Source of the DNA: Turritopsis dohrnii
Lineage: Eukaryota; Cnidaria; Hydrozoa; Anthoathecata; Oceaniidae
Length of the DNA stretch: 64,000 nt
Assembly: GCA_027922465.2 (NCBI GenBank)
Contig: BQMF02000162.1
Span: forward strand, 62,001-126,000
Direction of reading: 5' to 3'
The notes beneath the pieces were generated by a model. The model saw only the letters and a list, made by a program, of their open reading frames with translations, had not been told where the DNA came from and made no database searches. Within the stretch, counting starts at the first letter, position 1; each line of letters starts with the position of its first letter. The translations under genes and the position numbers were made by a program. Below are positions 8,741 to 21,231 of the stretch, one piece after another.

Positions 8741-11017
8741 TTTATTTCCCTAAAATAAATCGAAATTGTAATGTATAGAGATGCATTTATCGATGTCCCA
8801 AAAATCGTGTAAAATAGCATAAAACTGTAGTAGCATACAAAATATATATAACAATGATTATAAAATTTTTCGACACGAGATGATCAAAAAAGTTAAATAA
8901 ACATTCTTTTAAACATGCTACCTAGCTAAAGTAAAGTGAAACGTGAAGCTGAGATTATTTTTAAATCTTTTATTCGTGTTTGAAATTATGGTTGATCTGA
9001 TAAATCTTTCCCATTAACTACATTTGCATATATTTTTTATACCCTCTTATCTTAAAACTTTTTATTCTGTCCTTTACATAAAATCAAAATTGAGAATTCA
9101 GTATTTTCATCTGGTTGTTCTGATCTTTACTATGACTTACTATGATTGATGTTAATTATCAGCTAGAATCTATGAATATATTTGCGATATGTTTGTTAGG
9201 ATTTATATTTATATACTCGATAGAGTCGTTCATGAATTGTTCCCTTCAAAACCGCTAGAAACATCAATTGGACGCTCGAAATAAGCGAGAAATCTATGTC
9301 TCATAAGTAACTAGTGAACTATAAGATGGACTTCGAGCCTTTAAGTTGGTTCATGTATGCACTGGCCTTAAGCGCTGCAAAGCCACTTTAATGCGAGAGA
9401 TTACGTGTACGTCCCCGATTGAAGAAATAAAGAGCAAGAAGAAGTTTTAAACAAATGCTCTTCTAACATTTTACAATCTTTCAGATATTTATAAACATGC
9501 TGTGAATGTGGTATTTTAAAATATTTTACTTATGCATGCTTTATTGAGCATAAAATGTCGTTTTCAAATTGTTCGCGCATCAGTAGATTATGACAATATT
9601 GATTGAGAGTAGTGGTTTTCTTATTCTTTTATGTGGTTATCATAACTACTGCTTGATAAATCGTAGGGTTACATACCTTTCTTCTCATCACTTTTCATCT
9701 TAAGAATGTAGTCTTATCTTGAGATGAAATAGCAAGTCACTTGTTTTTAACAGTAGTTAGATCATTTGATCAGCCGTATGGTTTATGCAAGGGAAAGTTA
9801 AACATATCAATTCATATATCGTGATTGCACTAAAGTGTACATTGCGAACACATAGCAGATGGGGCAAAACAGTAAGAGTATAAGCTCTTGCCTTCATTCA
9901 GTGTTTTTCATGGCAGGTGTGATATTGGCTAAATAACACCATTCTTTTAGGGCTATATTTCTGTCACTGTAAATGTGAGGTGTAGAAGAGAAACGGAGCC
10001 CCGGAATTAGTAGTACACCTGGAAAAGATATTCAACCCTGATATCTATTGTAAAATTTCTGTTCATTGTGATGAAGATCTGATGGCTAATGTTATAATCA
10101 ACCACACCTATAATCTATTCTATTTTCTACTTTAGCAGTTATACACACAAGAATGTAACCACTGAAGTGTACAGCGATATGTTTCTTTGATTGTCATTAT
10201 GTTTTAACTTTCTCCATAACATGACAATTATAAGATTTACGCGCTTTTATTCTTATAAGCAACACAAATTTTCAATAAAGGCTCGTTGCTGATTATTTTT
10301 TATAAGTTTTCAGCCTCATTTGCTGCCTAATTGTTGCTTAATAATTATAAAGCAAAGGACATTTCTAATTACTTTGTTTATCTATTTATTTATCTATCCG
10401 TTTATTTATTCGATATTTATTTACCTATTTACTAATTTCAAAACAACTATTCCGTTAACTGTTCTTACTCTGTTCACTATAATGTACTTACGTATGAATT
10501 ACACCATATGTAACTCTTACTATTTAAAAAGAAATAGAAAAAGATTTAATTATAGCACTTACTTATTTAAAAATGTGCTGTTTGAGAGATTTGTCAATCC
10601 GAGTCTGGCTTGTTGCTTATTTGTCTTCTTTCTACTTTAAATGACTAAATGACTAAATGACTAAATGACTAAATGACTAAATGACTAAACTCTTCTTCAC
10701 AGAACTTTAACCCAGCTCGACCTATGCTTCTGAGAATTTCAAACGAAAATGGTATTGATAATCATTGATTCGCGATTCAGTACCTCATGATGATAATTAC
10801 TGATAAGCAACACCATTAACTGAGTGAATACTACGTAAAACAAATAAAATACTACAAATAACTCAGCAGAATAAAGATTTTTTACATCAATTATTTTAGA
10901 CACAATTCCACTTGAGACCTTATCACCACTATTATATCATAATATCGTGATGGAATACTTTTTAAAAAGTGGTGTAATGTAAAGATTGGTCATCTTAAAC
11001 ATGAAGTATTTCTTCGA
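8741..11017. other. Gene-free interval upstream of flotillin-like gene and downstream of P450
   Basis: About 2.3 kb of AT-rich sequence. The open frame at 10320-10640 is made of TTTATTTA-type low-complexity sequence and is not a convincing gene. The only structured item is the octamer array at 10639-10689. Confidence 0.6.
10639..10689. repeat. Octanucleotide microsatellite (AAATGACT)x6
   Basis: Six perfect head-to-tail copies of AAATGACT, followed by AAACTC. Confidence 0.97.
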
Positions 11018-14000
11018 CTAGTTACGTGGTTGGAAAGTTACAAAAGCTTCTTTTACGCCAAGTGCATGGAAATCCAATTTTTGTTTACCATCATCCGATA
11101 AGGACAGCTTGAAGTTTCTATAACAAAGGAAGGTCATTTTCATGTTTTTCAGATTTTCATTCATGTTTTGTTTTGTTTGAAATAAATAAAAAATTCAAAA
11201 TGTATACCTCAGGAAATGAACTAAGCACATTTTTATTTCAAGCATAGCCATTCGTGCTCCAAGGCATTCACGCGGTCCTTTACCAAACGGTTGATATGCA
11301 TACTTATGCCGAGAAGCATTTCCCTCTGGAGTAAATCTAAAGAAACCGGAGAATAATTTACAAACGCAGCTTGATATACAGGGGATATCCACTACTAAAT
11401 ATTTCAACGTCTTTTTATCACACTCCTTTCAAGCACATATTTGAAATTTTAATACTCATTTATATCACTCATCTCCATAATTGACCTGGCTGTGTGAAAG
11501 AAAAAGTCAGCGTTCTTATAACAGAAAGGCTGTCACTTTCAACGAAACTACTTCTCTTTCATGGAGTTCCCAAAAATAAATGTACACATAGCCAGCTTAT
11601 GGGATATCTTGCACCTAATGAAACGGTAGTGGACCGAATTATTTTATCACTACAATCTGACACCTCGACTACAATATTAGGCGAAATATCAATACAATGA
11701 AACGTTCAAATCAAGTTGGCATAAAAGGTAAGGAGGTGGTCATATTGGTTGTAGAAAAAACTAACATGGATAAATTTTGGTGTAAGGATAGTAGCTTAAT
11801 TGGCAGGAAACAGGTTTAATACAGCCAATTAAACACTCTGGGAAACATTACTGACGAACTTGTTATTAAATTTACCTTTCTGGGTTAAACTTTTCTGGGT
11901 CTTCAAAATAGTCAGGGTGATGATGAATTGCATAAATTGGAATGATAACATTTGTACCTAATATGAATTAACCATTTAATATAATCATTTACCAAATTTG
12001 TTACAGTTATGGTAGTGCAATAATAGAAGATATGGATATCCTTTGTTACAGCAAGTCCGTGTACCACGTAATGACACTCGAGGCGTTATTCATAAACGTA
12101 ATTAATTTCAACACAGAGGACGACTATAAAAGTCCTGCGTTATCCATTTTTATAGGTCTCTTGTGTATGAGGCGGGAGTGAAATCAATATGATTTCTGAT
12201 TTCTCATTTGAAACGCTTAAGTGTAAGATATGGTAGTATGCACAGTGTGTTTCATAATGTTGGAAATTTTAAAGCTGTCTTTTTAAATGAATATACTGAA
12301 TTTCAAAATAATTTTTACATCGATTCAAGTTCTTTTGGCTAGTATATTTTTGTGAAAAATGAAGAAGTGGTTTTTATAAAAATAAGCAAAAAGTCTTCTT
12401 TTCATTCACATTTTAATCGACCATTAAAAATTTAATTACATTTTTCCAAGACATTTTCCTTATTTTTTCAAAAACCACTTTTTCAATTTTCCCAAAAATA
12501 TACTATCCGAAAGAAAATGGCTTTCCAACGGTGTAAAAATTATTTTGAAATTTGGTACATTCATCTAAAAAAACAGCTTCAAAATTTCCATTTCCTACGT
12601 TACGAAACACACTGTATATGATAACATTAGGATGGATTTATCTCACCTTTTTTGAGGAAAATGTTCCCTAGATAACAATCTTTGGTAACATTTCGATTGT
12701 TAATTGAAATCGGTGGGTTTAAGCGGAAACTCTCGTATATACACATCTCCAATAAAGCCATTTCCTTTAAATGGTAATATTTTAATTCTTCTTCTTCCCC
12801 ACTGATAATTGATTGAATTTCCTGATATACCTTCTCCTGCCAAATAACATTATCAGCCAAATGATAAAGGCAAACAGCTATACCGGATGAAACCGTCTCA
12901 TACCCAGCAAAGAAAAATGCAAACCCTGATGCTATGATATCAATTCTGTCAAGACCTGTTTCAGATTTTTCATCTTTATCTTCCATGTTTGATTTATGTG
13001 CTTTAGCCATCAATGCCATGAAGTCATTTCTATAATTAATTTCATGTTCACGAGAATTTAATACTTTGTCAATAATTCCACAAAAGAAATCGATAGCACA
13101 CGAAGGCAAAATATTGATACCAATTTTCGCACAGCATACTATCGATCGAGAATAGGTCATCACCATTATAAAAGCCATTTCAACTGATTTTGTTATCATT
13201 TTTGAGTATTTACTGAATAGATTATTTGGATTTTTCTGCGAGTTTATAACGATACCAAATACGGTGGTAAACAGAACATCCAAAGCAAAATAAACACAGT
13301 TCTGTTTTATATTCTCCTCGGTAGCCCCTTCAGTTTTGCTCTTAACATTTTCAACAAGTTCTTTGCAGCATCTATCAATGTCGTCAACCATGTTTTTCAA
13401 TCTACCAGTTGAAAATGCAGGTGTTAAAAATCTTCTCACTCTTCTCCACTCCTGTCCATGCAAGCTTATGATATTTCTGTCAAGGTACTTGTTACCAGTT
13501 TGCAACACCATTGGCCCACCAAATGATTGGAAATTTGTTGTAAACATCTCTTTAAGTAGTTCAACATCTGCAACCACAAGCACTGGATAGCTCCCAGAAA
13601 AAAGACCAAAAACCTTCCCATACTTGTTGATATAATCTAACATCCTCTTTGTAAGACCATGTTTGAGAAAATAGATGTAGTTAGTACCAATGATGGGATA
13701 TGGCTTCGGATTCTTTAAGCCAAATGATGCAAAATATCCAAAGTTTCTTGTTAGGTAAAAATAAATACCTAAAATATATTGAAAGACTTTGAATGACGAA
13801 GAGTGAAGAACTTCAAGTTACTGCCTTTAGTAAATACTTTTTTTGAACACTAGCCCACCATAAATAATTTGACGTTTTGCCATAAATTGTGAATAAGTTT
13901 TTTAATTATCCTCGCTTAAGTTGTTAAGCACATATTGGTATATGCCCCAAGTCAGCAATGTTCAAAAATCTTTATTGTATTTTTATCTGTTGCATGATTT

Positions 14001-14402
14001 GCTGTTCCTATTTTTGGAATAATCTTGGAGTCTTTGGAACCTGAATAGAATTCTTAGTACTCGACAAGTCATCAATCATGGGCGTTTAAACCTTTTTGTA
14101 GTTGTGTTATAAAAATTATAAGCTAAGATGTTATTCATTTGAACATGACATCAATGTATTGGATCTTAGGCAACTATGTGTGTCAGATGTGAGATTCGTT
14201 TTCTATTTTATCAGTTTTATGAAACCTATAAAGATAAGCCATAACCGTCTTGCATTGTAACTCAGTCATTATTAATTATTTTGAAATCCTTTGTTTCTAA
14301 CATAAACATGACAAGAATATACATACCAACAGCAATGCAAAGTAAACCAATTCTCCAATCGGTCGTAGGTAACAAGAGGAATTTCCATAGCGATCCCATC
14401 AT
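11018..14402 (-). CDS. CYP3-clan cytochrome P450, complete, five exons
   Basis: Exons in reading order on the minus strand: 14402-14327, 13768-12647, 11957-11876, 11336-11208, 11117-11018. All borders are GT-AG, phases agree, and the total is 1509 bases (502 residues plus TAG). The N-terminus ([11 protein letters not shown]... [12 protein letters not shown]) is a membrane anchor, followed by a proline hinge, [10 protein letters not shown]. Exon 2 has [11 protein letters not shown], a C-helix [12 protein letters not shown] and the I-helix AGYET. ESFR gives the K-helix ExxR. Exon 3 carries [14 protein letters not shown] and exon 4 the heme loop [14 protein letters not shown] with its cysteine ligand. 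The CYP3 clan contains mono-oxygenases of the endoplasmic reticulum for xenobiotics or steroids; the substrate here is unknown. No key residue is missing. Intron 2 holds a foldback element. Confidence 0.93.
12242..12615. mobile_element. Foldback/MITE element with long terminal inverted repeats in P450 intron 2
   Basis: It begins ACAGTGTGTTTC and ends GAAACACACTGT. Each arm of about 130-150 bases is an imperfect reverse complement of the other (shared blocks GGAAATTTT-AAGCTGT and TTTCAAAATAATTTTTACA), so almost the whole 374 bp can fold on itself. No coding capacity. It lies 31 bases from the exon 2 donor. Confidence 0.85.
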
Positions 14403-15422
14403 TTCAGAATTCTAAATGAAGATTTATCTCCAGTTCAGTCACTAAAAACATATGAAAATGATCTATTTATATAGTGCTTATAAATAAGCGATCGATAAGT
14501 TAATCGCTCTAATTTTTAAGGTTCACACGACGTTTCATATGAGTAATTTAAGTGGGAGTTAATCCCGAAGTTTTGAAAACGTGTTAATGACTATTGATAA
14601 TTAATTTTGATAACACAAGATATTGATATATATTAATATCAATTAATATGTCCTTAACCATGGGAACATTAATCATAAGAGCTTAGCATTGACTTGAACA
14701 TGGTGAGTAATATTTGTAATGGGGATTTTCATTAGAAAAAAGGTCTATTTCTTCATAAGGAAGTTGTAAAATATCAATCAAAATACAAATTATTGAATGC
14801 TTTCGTAGGCACTTTGAAAATTCATAGCCTGTGTTCGTTCAGTACAATTTATGTAGATTTATTAATGGAATTTCGCAGATTCTAATGCGTAGGCTAAACT
14901 GAACGAGTAAGCGTAATAGCAGTGGTCCATTGGGTGTTCTTATAAGGTATTCGTTTTCGATGCTAGCGTTATAGTCACCTAATAACATGTGCTTTTTAGA
15001 AGTAAGGAATGTGACTCATTATTATTAGTAATAACAAACTTTATCATCTTTAACATCATATTCCCATCTTGGAAGCAACATCTCTACGATGAAGTACATG
15101 GCCACCTTCCATTTTATGCAGAGTGGATCAGAAAAGTTCATTTTTATTAGTAAATGTCGTACGATAGAATCTACCATCAAAGATTCCAATTCATATAACT
15201 ACATAATAGTTTTTAGTTTCGCAGATATGTGATGGTGCAGAGGATTTTGATAACAAACAATATGACGTCTGGTAAATCGTGTTATAACGTTAAAAAGAAC
15301 AAAAGAAATAACAATAAACATTGTTAAAGTAACGTTATGAACAAAAAAATAACGTTATATAACTATAACGTTAACATAGTCCCCTGGACCGGCACCTATA
15401 TTCTCTTTGTTTGATGTTGTTA

Positions 15423-15699
15423 CAGTCGACTCTCGATACCTCGAACTCTCAGGGGATCGGGAGAAAAGTTCGAGATATCGAGAAAGGGGTAGTGAAGTTT
15501 TCCGCTTAAATTTTGTGTCCTTTTTTTCAAGCGAGGTCAATAATTTGTTTTTATTCTTAACCCAGGTTGATGTTGTGTTCTTTGGGACGCCATAGATTTG
15601 GGCTAACTCTTTTTTAGACATCTCTCTCTGCAAGTCTTTTAATGCTTCACATTTTTCTACAACAGATTTGTTTGTAAGCCTTTGTTTAACGAGCTTCAT
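15423..15699 (-). pseudogene. Tigger/CENP-B-type HTH remnant fused to the terminal repeat
   Basis: From an ATG at 15699 the frame encodes a psq/CENP-B N-terminal helix-turn-helix (EKCEALKDL...MSKKELAQIYGVPKNTTSTW), which binds terminal repeats in Tigger transposases. After about 55 residues the frame enters the left terminal repeat, reading SRYLELFSRSPESSRYREST. The DDE catalytic core is deleted. A product, if made, would bind DNA but could not transpose it. Confidence 0.8.
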
Positions 15700-15936
15700 G
15701 CTCTCGCCTTTAGTAGAGACAATCAATTACTCTTTCAAAAAAAACTAGATTCATATACTTTTCGAAAATTTGGAATTTTATCAATGGAGTTTTATTAAAA
15801 CATTAAAAAATGCAAAAATCATGCCCGGAATTTGTGAAAGTTTTGAGGAAAGTTCGAGATATATAGAGAAAATCAGCCAGGGGATCGGAAATATTGTTCG
15901 AGATACCAAAAAGTTCGAGATATCGAGAGTAGATTG
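15423..15936 (-). mobile_element. Internally deleted Tigger/pogo-type transposon with TA target duplication
   Basis: The ends are inverted copies of CAGTCGACTCTCGATACCTC (left) and CAATCTACTCTCGATATCTC (right), continuing TCGAAC. Each is flanked by TA (15421-15422 and 15937-15938), the mariner/pogo target. Further TTCGAGATATCGAGA copies lie inside both ends. The 514-bp element keeps only the N-terminal part of the transposase. Confidence 0.85.
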
Positions 15937-16788
15937 TATATTAGCTGCAGTAACGTAGAACCCAATCAACAGTGGTCAAGACGAATAGAGAATTGAGAAT
16001 AAAACTGGTTGCCACGTCGATTTTGCACCAATATAGGAAAACCGACAAAAAGAAACTTGAAAGATTTTGGGTTTTGTTAGGTTTTGTCAATCTACTATTT
16101 TGCAGTTTTATTTAGCATCTACATTACAGATGGCTTTCAAATGTTTTATCTAGTTAACTGCATGCTAATATATGCTGTACAACCTGAAAAACAATCAAAA
16201 TCTATATCAAGGTAAGTGGAAGGTCTTTAATTTAAAACATCTTAATTTAAAATCAAAATGACCACTCAGAGAACTAAATCAACAGAAAATATTTTAAATT
16301 GTAAAGTGATCACTTAAAGTGCCTTCCATGATGCGCGCACAAATTGTTAGTCAATGACTCAATCATTAACGTTTCGTTAAGGAATTAAACACTAAGAAAA
16401 TATTCAGAACACACGCATTCATAACAATACTTCACCTAGATGGTATTCTAATGAGCTCCTATTTACATTAGAAAGATTTATTTCAGATTTTAATCTGTTA
16501 TCATAAGCTTTTAATTATAAAAAAACATGATGGCGCAGAAAATGAGGAATCCCACATACTTAAGATATGCGTAGTTATGCAAAGGATATGGGTGTTCTGC
16601 ATAACTCCAGGTAAAGGATATGCGGACATTGGATAGATCGCGTATGAGTATAAACGATATACAGACATTGCATATTTTGTATGACACATTAGCCTTAATT
16701 TTACTTTAATGGAGAATTATTTTATGTCAACGGTGAACGTTGGTATGTGGTTGAATATATTACAGAACAAAGGGAAATAAACGAATAG

Positions 16789-16824
16789 GGACACAAGATA
16801 ATGTTTAACTAGGATATTCGTTTA
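16789..16824. repeat. 36-bp perfect direct repeat, copy 1
   Basis: GGACACAAGATAATGTTTAA and the next 16 bases recur exactly at 17778-17813, about 1 kb away. The flanks differ. Confidence 0.95.
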
Positions 16825-16840
16825 GGGAAAAAATGAATAA

Positions 16841-16872
16841 AAGTAGAACATATCCTGCGATATGTTCTACTT
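16841..16872. repeat. Perfect 14-bp stem hairpin with CTGC loop
   Basis: AAGTAGAACATATC pairs with GATATGTTCTACTT across CTGC. Flanking GAATAA and TTTATTC extend the palindrome imperfectly. It starts 16 bases after the 36-bp repeat. Confidence 0.9.
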
Positions 16873-17777
16873 GTTTATTCTGATTTGGCCCAACAAAAGT
16901 TTTTAAAGACTATTTTGTTATAGCAACTCTTCTATTATTATCAACACGAAAGTTGGAGGATGATGAGGATGATGATGATGAAGAACAAAATCGGAAACTG
17001 ACATTCGCCTATCTCGTGAAACTACTATGCAATAAAGTAGATATAAATTTTCGAAGAGACTCTCAAATGATTTGTTGCTTAAGCAAGCACTTTCAAAAAA
17101 AACTTCCTCTGTAATTGAGTTTCGAGAGATATTCTAGTGTCTAAGGCCAAGACGTCTTATGTCAGTCATTCAAGTGGGAGTTAATCCGGTTGTTCATTTC
17201 TTTTGCATTTTTGCAGTTTTGCATATTAATAACTATTGAGGATTAATAATGATAAAGCAAACAAAAGATAATTATAATCCATGGGCAGTTATAGTGATGT
17301 ACACGTTATTGTTTTTTTATAAGCAACCAAGGTCAGACATTACGAGTAATGTTGTTGAAATATGACCATTTTTAGTAGTAATGTTGCTTAATTTGTTGCT
17401 AACCATTAAACGATAATATATGTATGCTCCATCTTGAAAACCCTTTTGTACATTTTAGTTGTTAAAACAAAGTATCAAGCATAAAGTCTAGGACATTCAA
17501 ATCATTATATAGAACGCACAACCTTGTGTACCAACTTTTTTGAGAAAGAAGCTGTAGCTATGCTATTATTGCGTCATTTCAAAATTGCATGCTGCTAATT
17601 CATCTAAGATTCTTGCAGTACTGTTGGTTAACGTTTTGAGAAAATTTACTAGTGTTTCTTATAAACTTTTTGCTTATAAAAAAGCGTGTAGAGTGTTTTA
17701 ACAACGGGAAGAATAATCATAAAAGCTTAACTAAAAGTGGGTAAAACAAACATCGCGAGTAACCTTTACGACATAAA

Positions 17778-17813
17778 GGACACAAGATAATGTTTAACTA
17801 GGATATTCGTTTA
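17778..17813. repeat. 36-bp perfect direct repeat, copy 2
   Basis: Exact copy of 16789-16824. Confidence 0.95.
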
Positions 17814-17915
17814 TCCTCGAAGTGACTCGATGCTTTATCATAAAGTACTGGATACTTCACTTAATTTTTCTTTCATGTTTTCTATTGTTATCATTTTCTC
17901 TACAGTAATCTTTTT

Positions 17916-18014
17916 AAGTAAGTAAGTAAGTAAGTAACGGGTGTTTTTAGTCCTTGGGCTTCCATCCGCAGCGGTCACACTCAAAGGTACTAACCACTAC
18001 ACCATCGCTGCATC
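17916..18014 (-). mobile_element. Probable tRNA-derived SINE with (TTAC)n tail
   Basis: Read on the minus strand, GATGCAGCGATGGTGTAGTGG TTAG resembles a tRNA 5' end with a pol III A box (TGGTGTAGTGG). A degenerate B-box-like GGATGGAAGCC follows about 40 bases later, and the copy ends in about five TTAC units at 17916-17938. The B box is poor, so the copy is probably inactive. Confidence 0.5.
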
Positions 18015-20071
18015 TTTTTCTCGCTATCAAAACTCTAAAAAACTAACGAAAAAATGAAAACATCGTTTTAGATATATTAAAATGCATTTTGAGCATGCTT
18101 TCATTGTTTCCAACTAGGATAAGGATATTCATGTCAGATAAGATGAAAAACCCCTTGCGCAAAACTGAAATCGTTCTTTTTCGATCGCATTACACACGAG
18201 TGTCTGAAACGCAAGGCAATCCTCGTTGTGTAGCCTCAAAACTACAGAATAAACCAATCCCAGTCTAATGAATTACGAAGTTATGCCTTTTAATTAAGTC
18301 AGTATAAAGTATTCAAACAAGTTTCATGAAAATTGGTACACAAATTAATTTGATTACGTTCATTTCGAATTGAATGAATTTTTCACAATTTGGCCAAGAA
18401 ATTGAAATTTGGGCCTAATTTGGTACAAATATTTGAAGTGATTCAATCCGTTTGATAATTTACACACACAGGAGCTTTAAAGTTTGCCATTCGTTCTTCA
18501 TAATTTTGTCGACAAAAGGATATGTTGGCATAATTTGGACCAAACGTTCTATGATCTTCGGACTTATATTGATTTGACCATACAGAATGTTAACTCTAAT
18601 GAGGATCTGATCTTCTTCATTTTTAGTTTCCCCTGTGTCTTAATATTTCCATTGAATTTCTATTCTTTTTAAAAGAATTTTTACTATGAAGTGTAACTTA
18701 AATCTACATTAAACACCATCTTCACTCACTCCAATTTATTTCTTAAATTCTTAGACAGCTTTATTCCAGCACGATTGTTAAAAAACAAAGCGTTTCTTGT
18801 TGCTTCTCCTAAGCATCCTTAGTGCAATCCATTTTTGTGAGGATGTGGTAAGATATCAAACATAAAATACATTATTAAATTCATGGCTAGCGCTCCTTCA
18901 TTAGAATTTCTATAGATTTTTTAAGACCTTTCGTAGACTTTACTGCGTGTACTAAACTGCCTTTTCAGCCAGAGGAGTAGGTGTAAACCGGTGCTTTAAT
19001 ACGGTATTCCTGTTCGCTGCTACCATAATAATCTGCTATGGACACGTGTCTTTCATAAATAACAAATCAACATGATATTCCATATAACATGGAAGCAACA
19101 TCTCTACGATGCAGTATACGTCATTACTTTGTATTTCTTCATGAGTGTATCGAAATATTTCATTTTCGTTGGTGAGAGTCGTGCGATTTAGAATCTACCA
19201 TCGACGATTCCTACTCACGGAGGTTTCTAGTTTCGCATGATTTTATGTTTTCGCTGTGTTTGATATTATTTGTAAGCGGTTTTTTGGAACTTGAAAAGCG
19301 GCTAACAAAGGTCATAAGGAATAGAGGACTGAGAATAAAGTTGGCTGCCACGTCAGTATTTGTAATTCTGTTATTATGCAGGGTTATGCAGAAACTATAT
19401 TATAAGAGTCCATGATGGTTATGATTCCGATACATTAATGTCTATTATATTAGAACTTCGGGGACACTAAAACAAACCCTGGATTCGAGGTTGGGTTTTG
19501 GATCATTAATTTATTAAAAATCAGCTAATGAGACTTTGATAATTTTATTCTTTTGAACGTTTTAGCTTCTACGAATGATATTCAAACGATTGAAAGAAAA
19601 ACACGACTGCTCTTAACAAATTTATTTTACACCTAAAAAACCATTGGTCTTGATAAGTCAAGATACAGCATCATTATTTTAGATCACAGGAAGACATGTC
19701 AAAAACTTGTTCCGGGATTTCCTTATGCCATGCTTGAATTTCGACTGAGAAAAATTTAATAATTCATTTCAACTCTTTATGTGATCATTAAATTTCAATG
19801 TCATGTGTAATAGCACAGAGGAGGGGTTCCTAAAATGTATTTTTCTTTGGAAAACTTGCCTTTAGCCAACATATTTTGCCAGGGACTGTGCATGGAATAT
19901 CAAACTCAAAGTTATTTAGATAGTGCTTTAGAAGCATGTAAACATTTGAAACATCTCTCAGTTCAATTAATTTAATTCATGGTCATACCCATTCATATAT
20001 TCAAATGTTTTAAGGATTAATATAAAAGGTCTTCACGGACTAGACCCATCACCGTTGGATGTATAATTAGT

Positions 20072-20475
20072 GAGCTTAAGCAACTACGACGGCAACGTGG
20101 ACGACGACGTGAGCAGAAAGAACAAAATAATAAAATTACTTGTGAATAGTATTTTGAAGAACTTCTTTTCATTGGGGAACTTATTCAATTGATAAACTTA
20201 TAACGACTAGAAAGTTATCGAGCTTCTATAAAATCTACATAACAGAAAAAGACTTTCTCTATAATCGCGTCTCCGTTGTCAGTACGACTTCAGATCATGA
20301 ATTTTCACGTTGTGTAAAGAACGTGCAAATATATTAATGATGTAATTATCTTATAAAACTTTCCCATAGGTCTCATAAGTAGTAGACTCCCTTTCAAAAC
20401 AAATTCCACAGAGAAAACGAAGCTTTTGTTTTAAACACGTCGCCGTCTTCGTTGCCGTTGCGATTGCTTAAGCTC
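20072..20475. mobile_element. MITE with ~40-bp terminal inverted repeats
   Basis: The left end GAGCTTAAGCAACTACGACG matches the reverse complement of the right end (GAGCTTAAGCAATCGCAACG), followed on both sides by GCAACG and GACGACG-type sequence. The interior of about 320 bases has no ORF. The target duplication is unclear. Confidence 0.85.
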
Positions 20476-20891
20476 CCTATTACACAATCATGACTGAAAC
20501 CTCGACTTGGACATCAAAGGCGGTTTTTCACAAGGCCATTTATTTTATTTTGTTATTTTGAACAGTGACAAAAAGACACAAATGGTTTCAACTTATCCTC
20601 CATAGAATCAAATTGCAGGAAAACCTCGCTTCATGAAACACGGGCATAATCAGCTGTTATACACCTGCGGCTCATTTAAACCTGTTTTTCGTTAGACCAT
20701 AGTCATTAGATAATTCATTGGTCAAAAAGCTTATTGCTAATTTCTATTGTTCGTATTTCTATATCAAGTTATACAAATATAGTTTCTTGTGCACTCACTG
20801 ATAAATTTGCTCATACATTGTCTTGTAGTCAAAGTAAGTATGAGATAACAATTTCTATTGAAAATTGAATAAAAAAAACGTGTTTTCATAT

Positions 20892-20953
20892 ACAGTGTGT
20901 CTCTAAAAAAGTATCATCAAACTTTGAATGCGATTAACTTAGAGACACACCGT
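20892..20953. repeat. Short inverted repeat (ACAGTGTGTCTCTA / TAGAGACACACCGT)
   Basis: Arms of about 13 bases lie 35 bases apart. It resembles ends of the ACAGTGTG foldback family seen at 12242-12615, as a relic or solo end. Confidence 0.5.
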
Positions 20954-21127
20954 AAGTTCGCTATTTTTCATTGCCAAATTTTTTATTTTTTTTTAAACGA
21001 ATATTTATTTACAGGATTATCATTTCAACAAATAAATGCTGTTATCAATATGAGTCCTGCGTTTAAAAAAAGTAAAAAAAGTAGGGCCTTTAAATCAAAA
21101 AAGAATGCAAGTATACGAATAAGTAGT

Positions 21128-21231
21128 ATAAGAACATGAATTTGATCATATGGTCTCAGGGTGAGGTGATAAAAACTTCATAAGAACATGAATTTGATCA
21201 TATGGTCTCAGGGTGAGGTGATAAAAACTTC
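21128..21231. repeat. 52-bp perfect tandem duplication
   Basis: Two adjacent identical 52-bp units starting ATAAGAACATGAATTTGATC. Confidence 0.97.

Larger units (their letters stand above)
14403..20071. other. Gene-free interval with diverged segmental duplication and nested elements
   Basis: Apart from the Tigger remnant, hairpin, SINE and direct repeats listed separately, this stretch holds two diverged copies of one block. The first is at about 14520-16040 and the second at about 17140-19370. Shared anchors, in the same order, include AAGTGGGAGTTAATCC, AATCATAARAGCTTA, GGAAGCAACATCTCTACGATG, AGAATCTACCATC, TTTCTAGTTTCGCA-like and TGCCACGTC. A GAT-rich microsatellite lies near 16959-16985. 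No gene is seen. Confidence 0.6.

Noticed and set aside
10320..10640. 106-codon open frame
   Set aside because: It is built from TTTATTTA low-complexity sequence, has no domain, and ends in a microsatellite.
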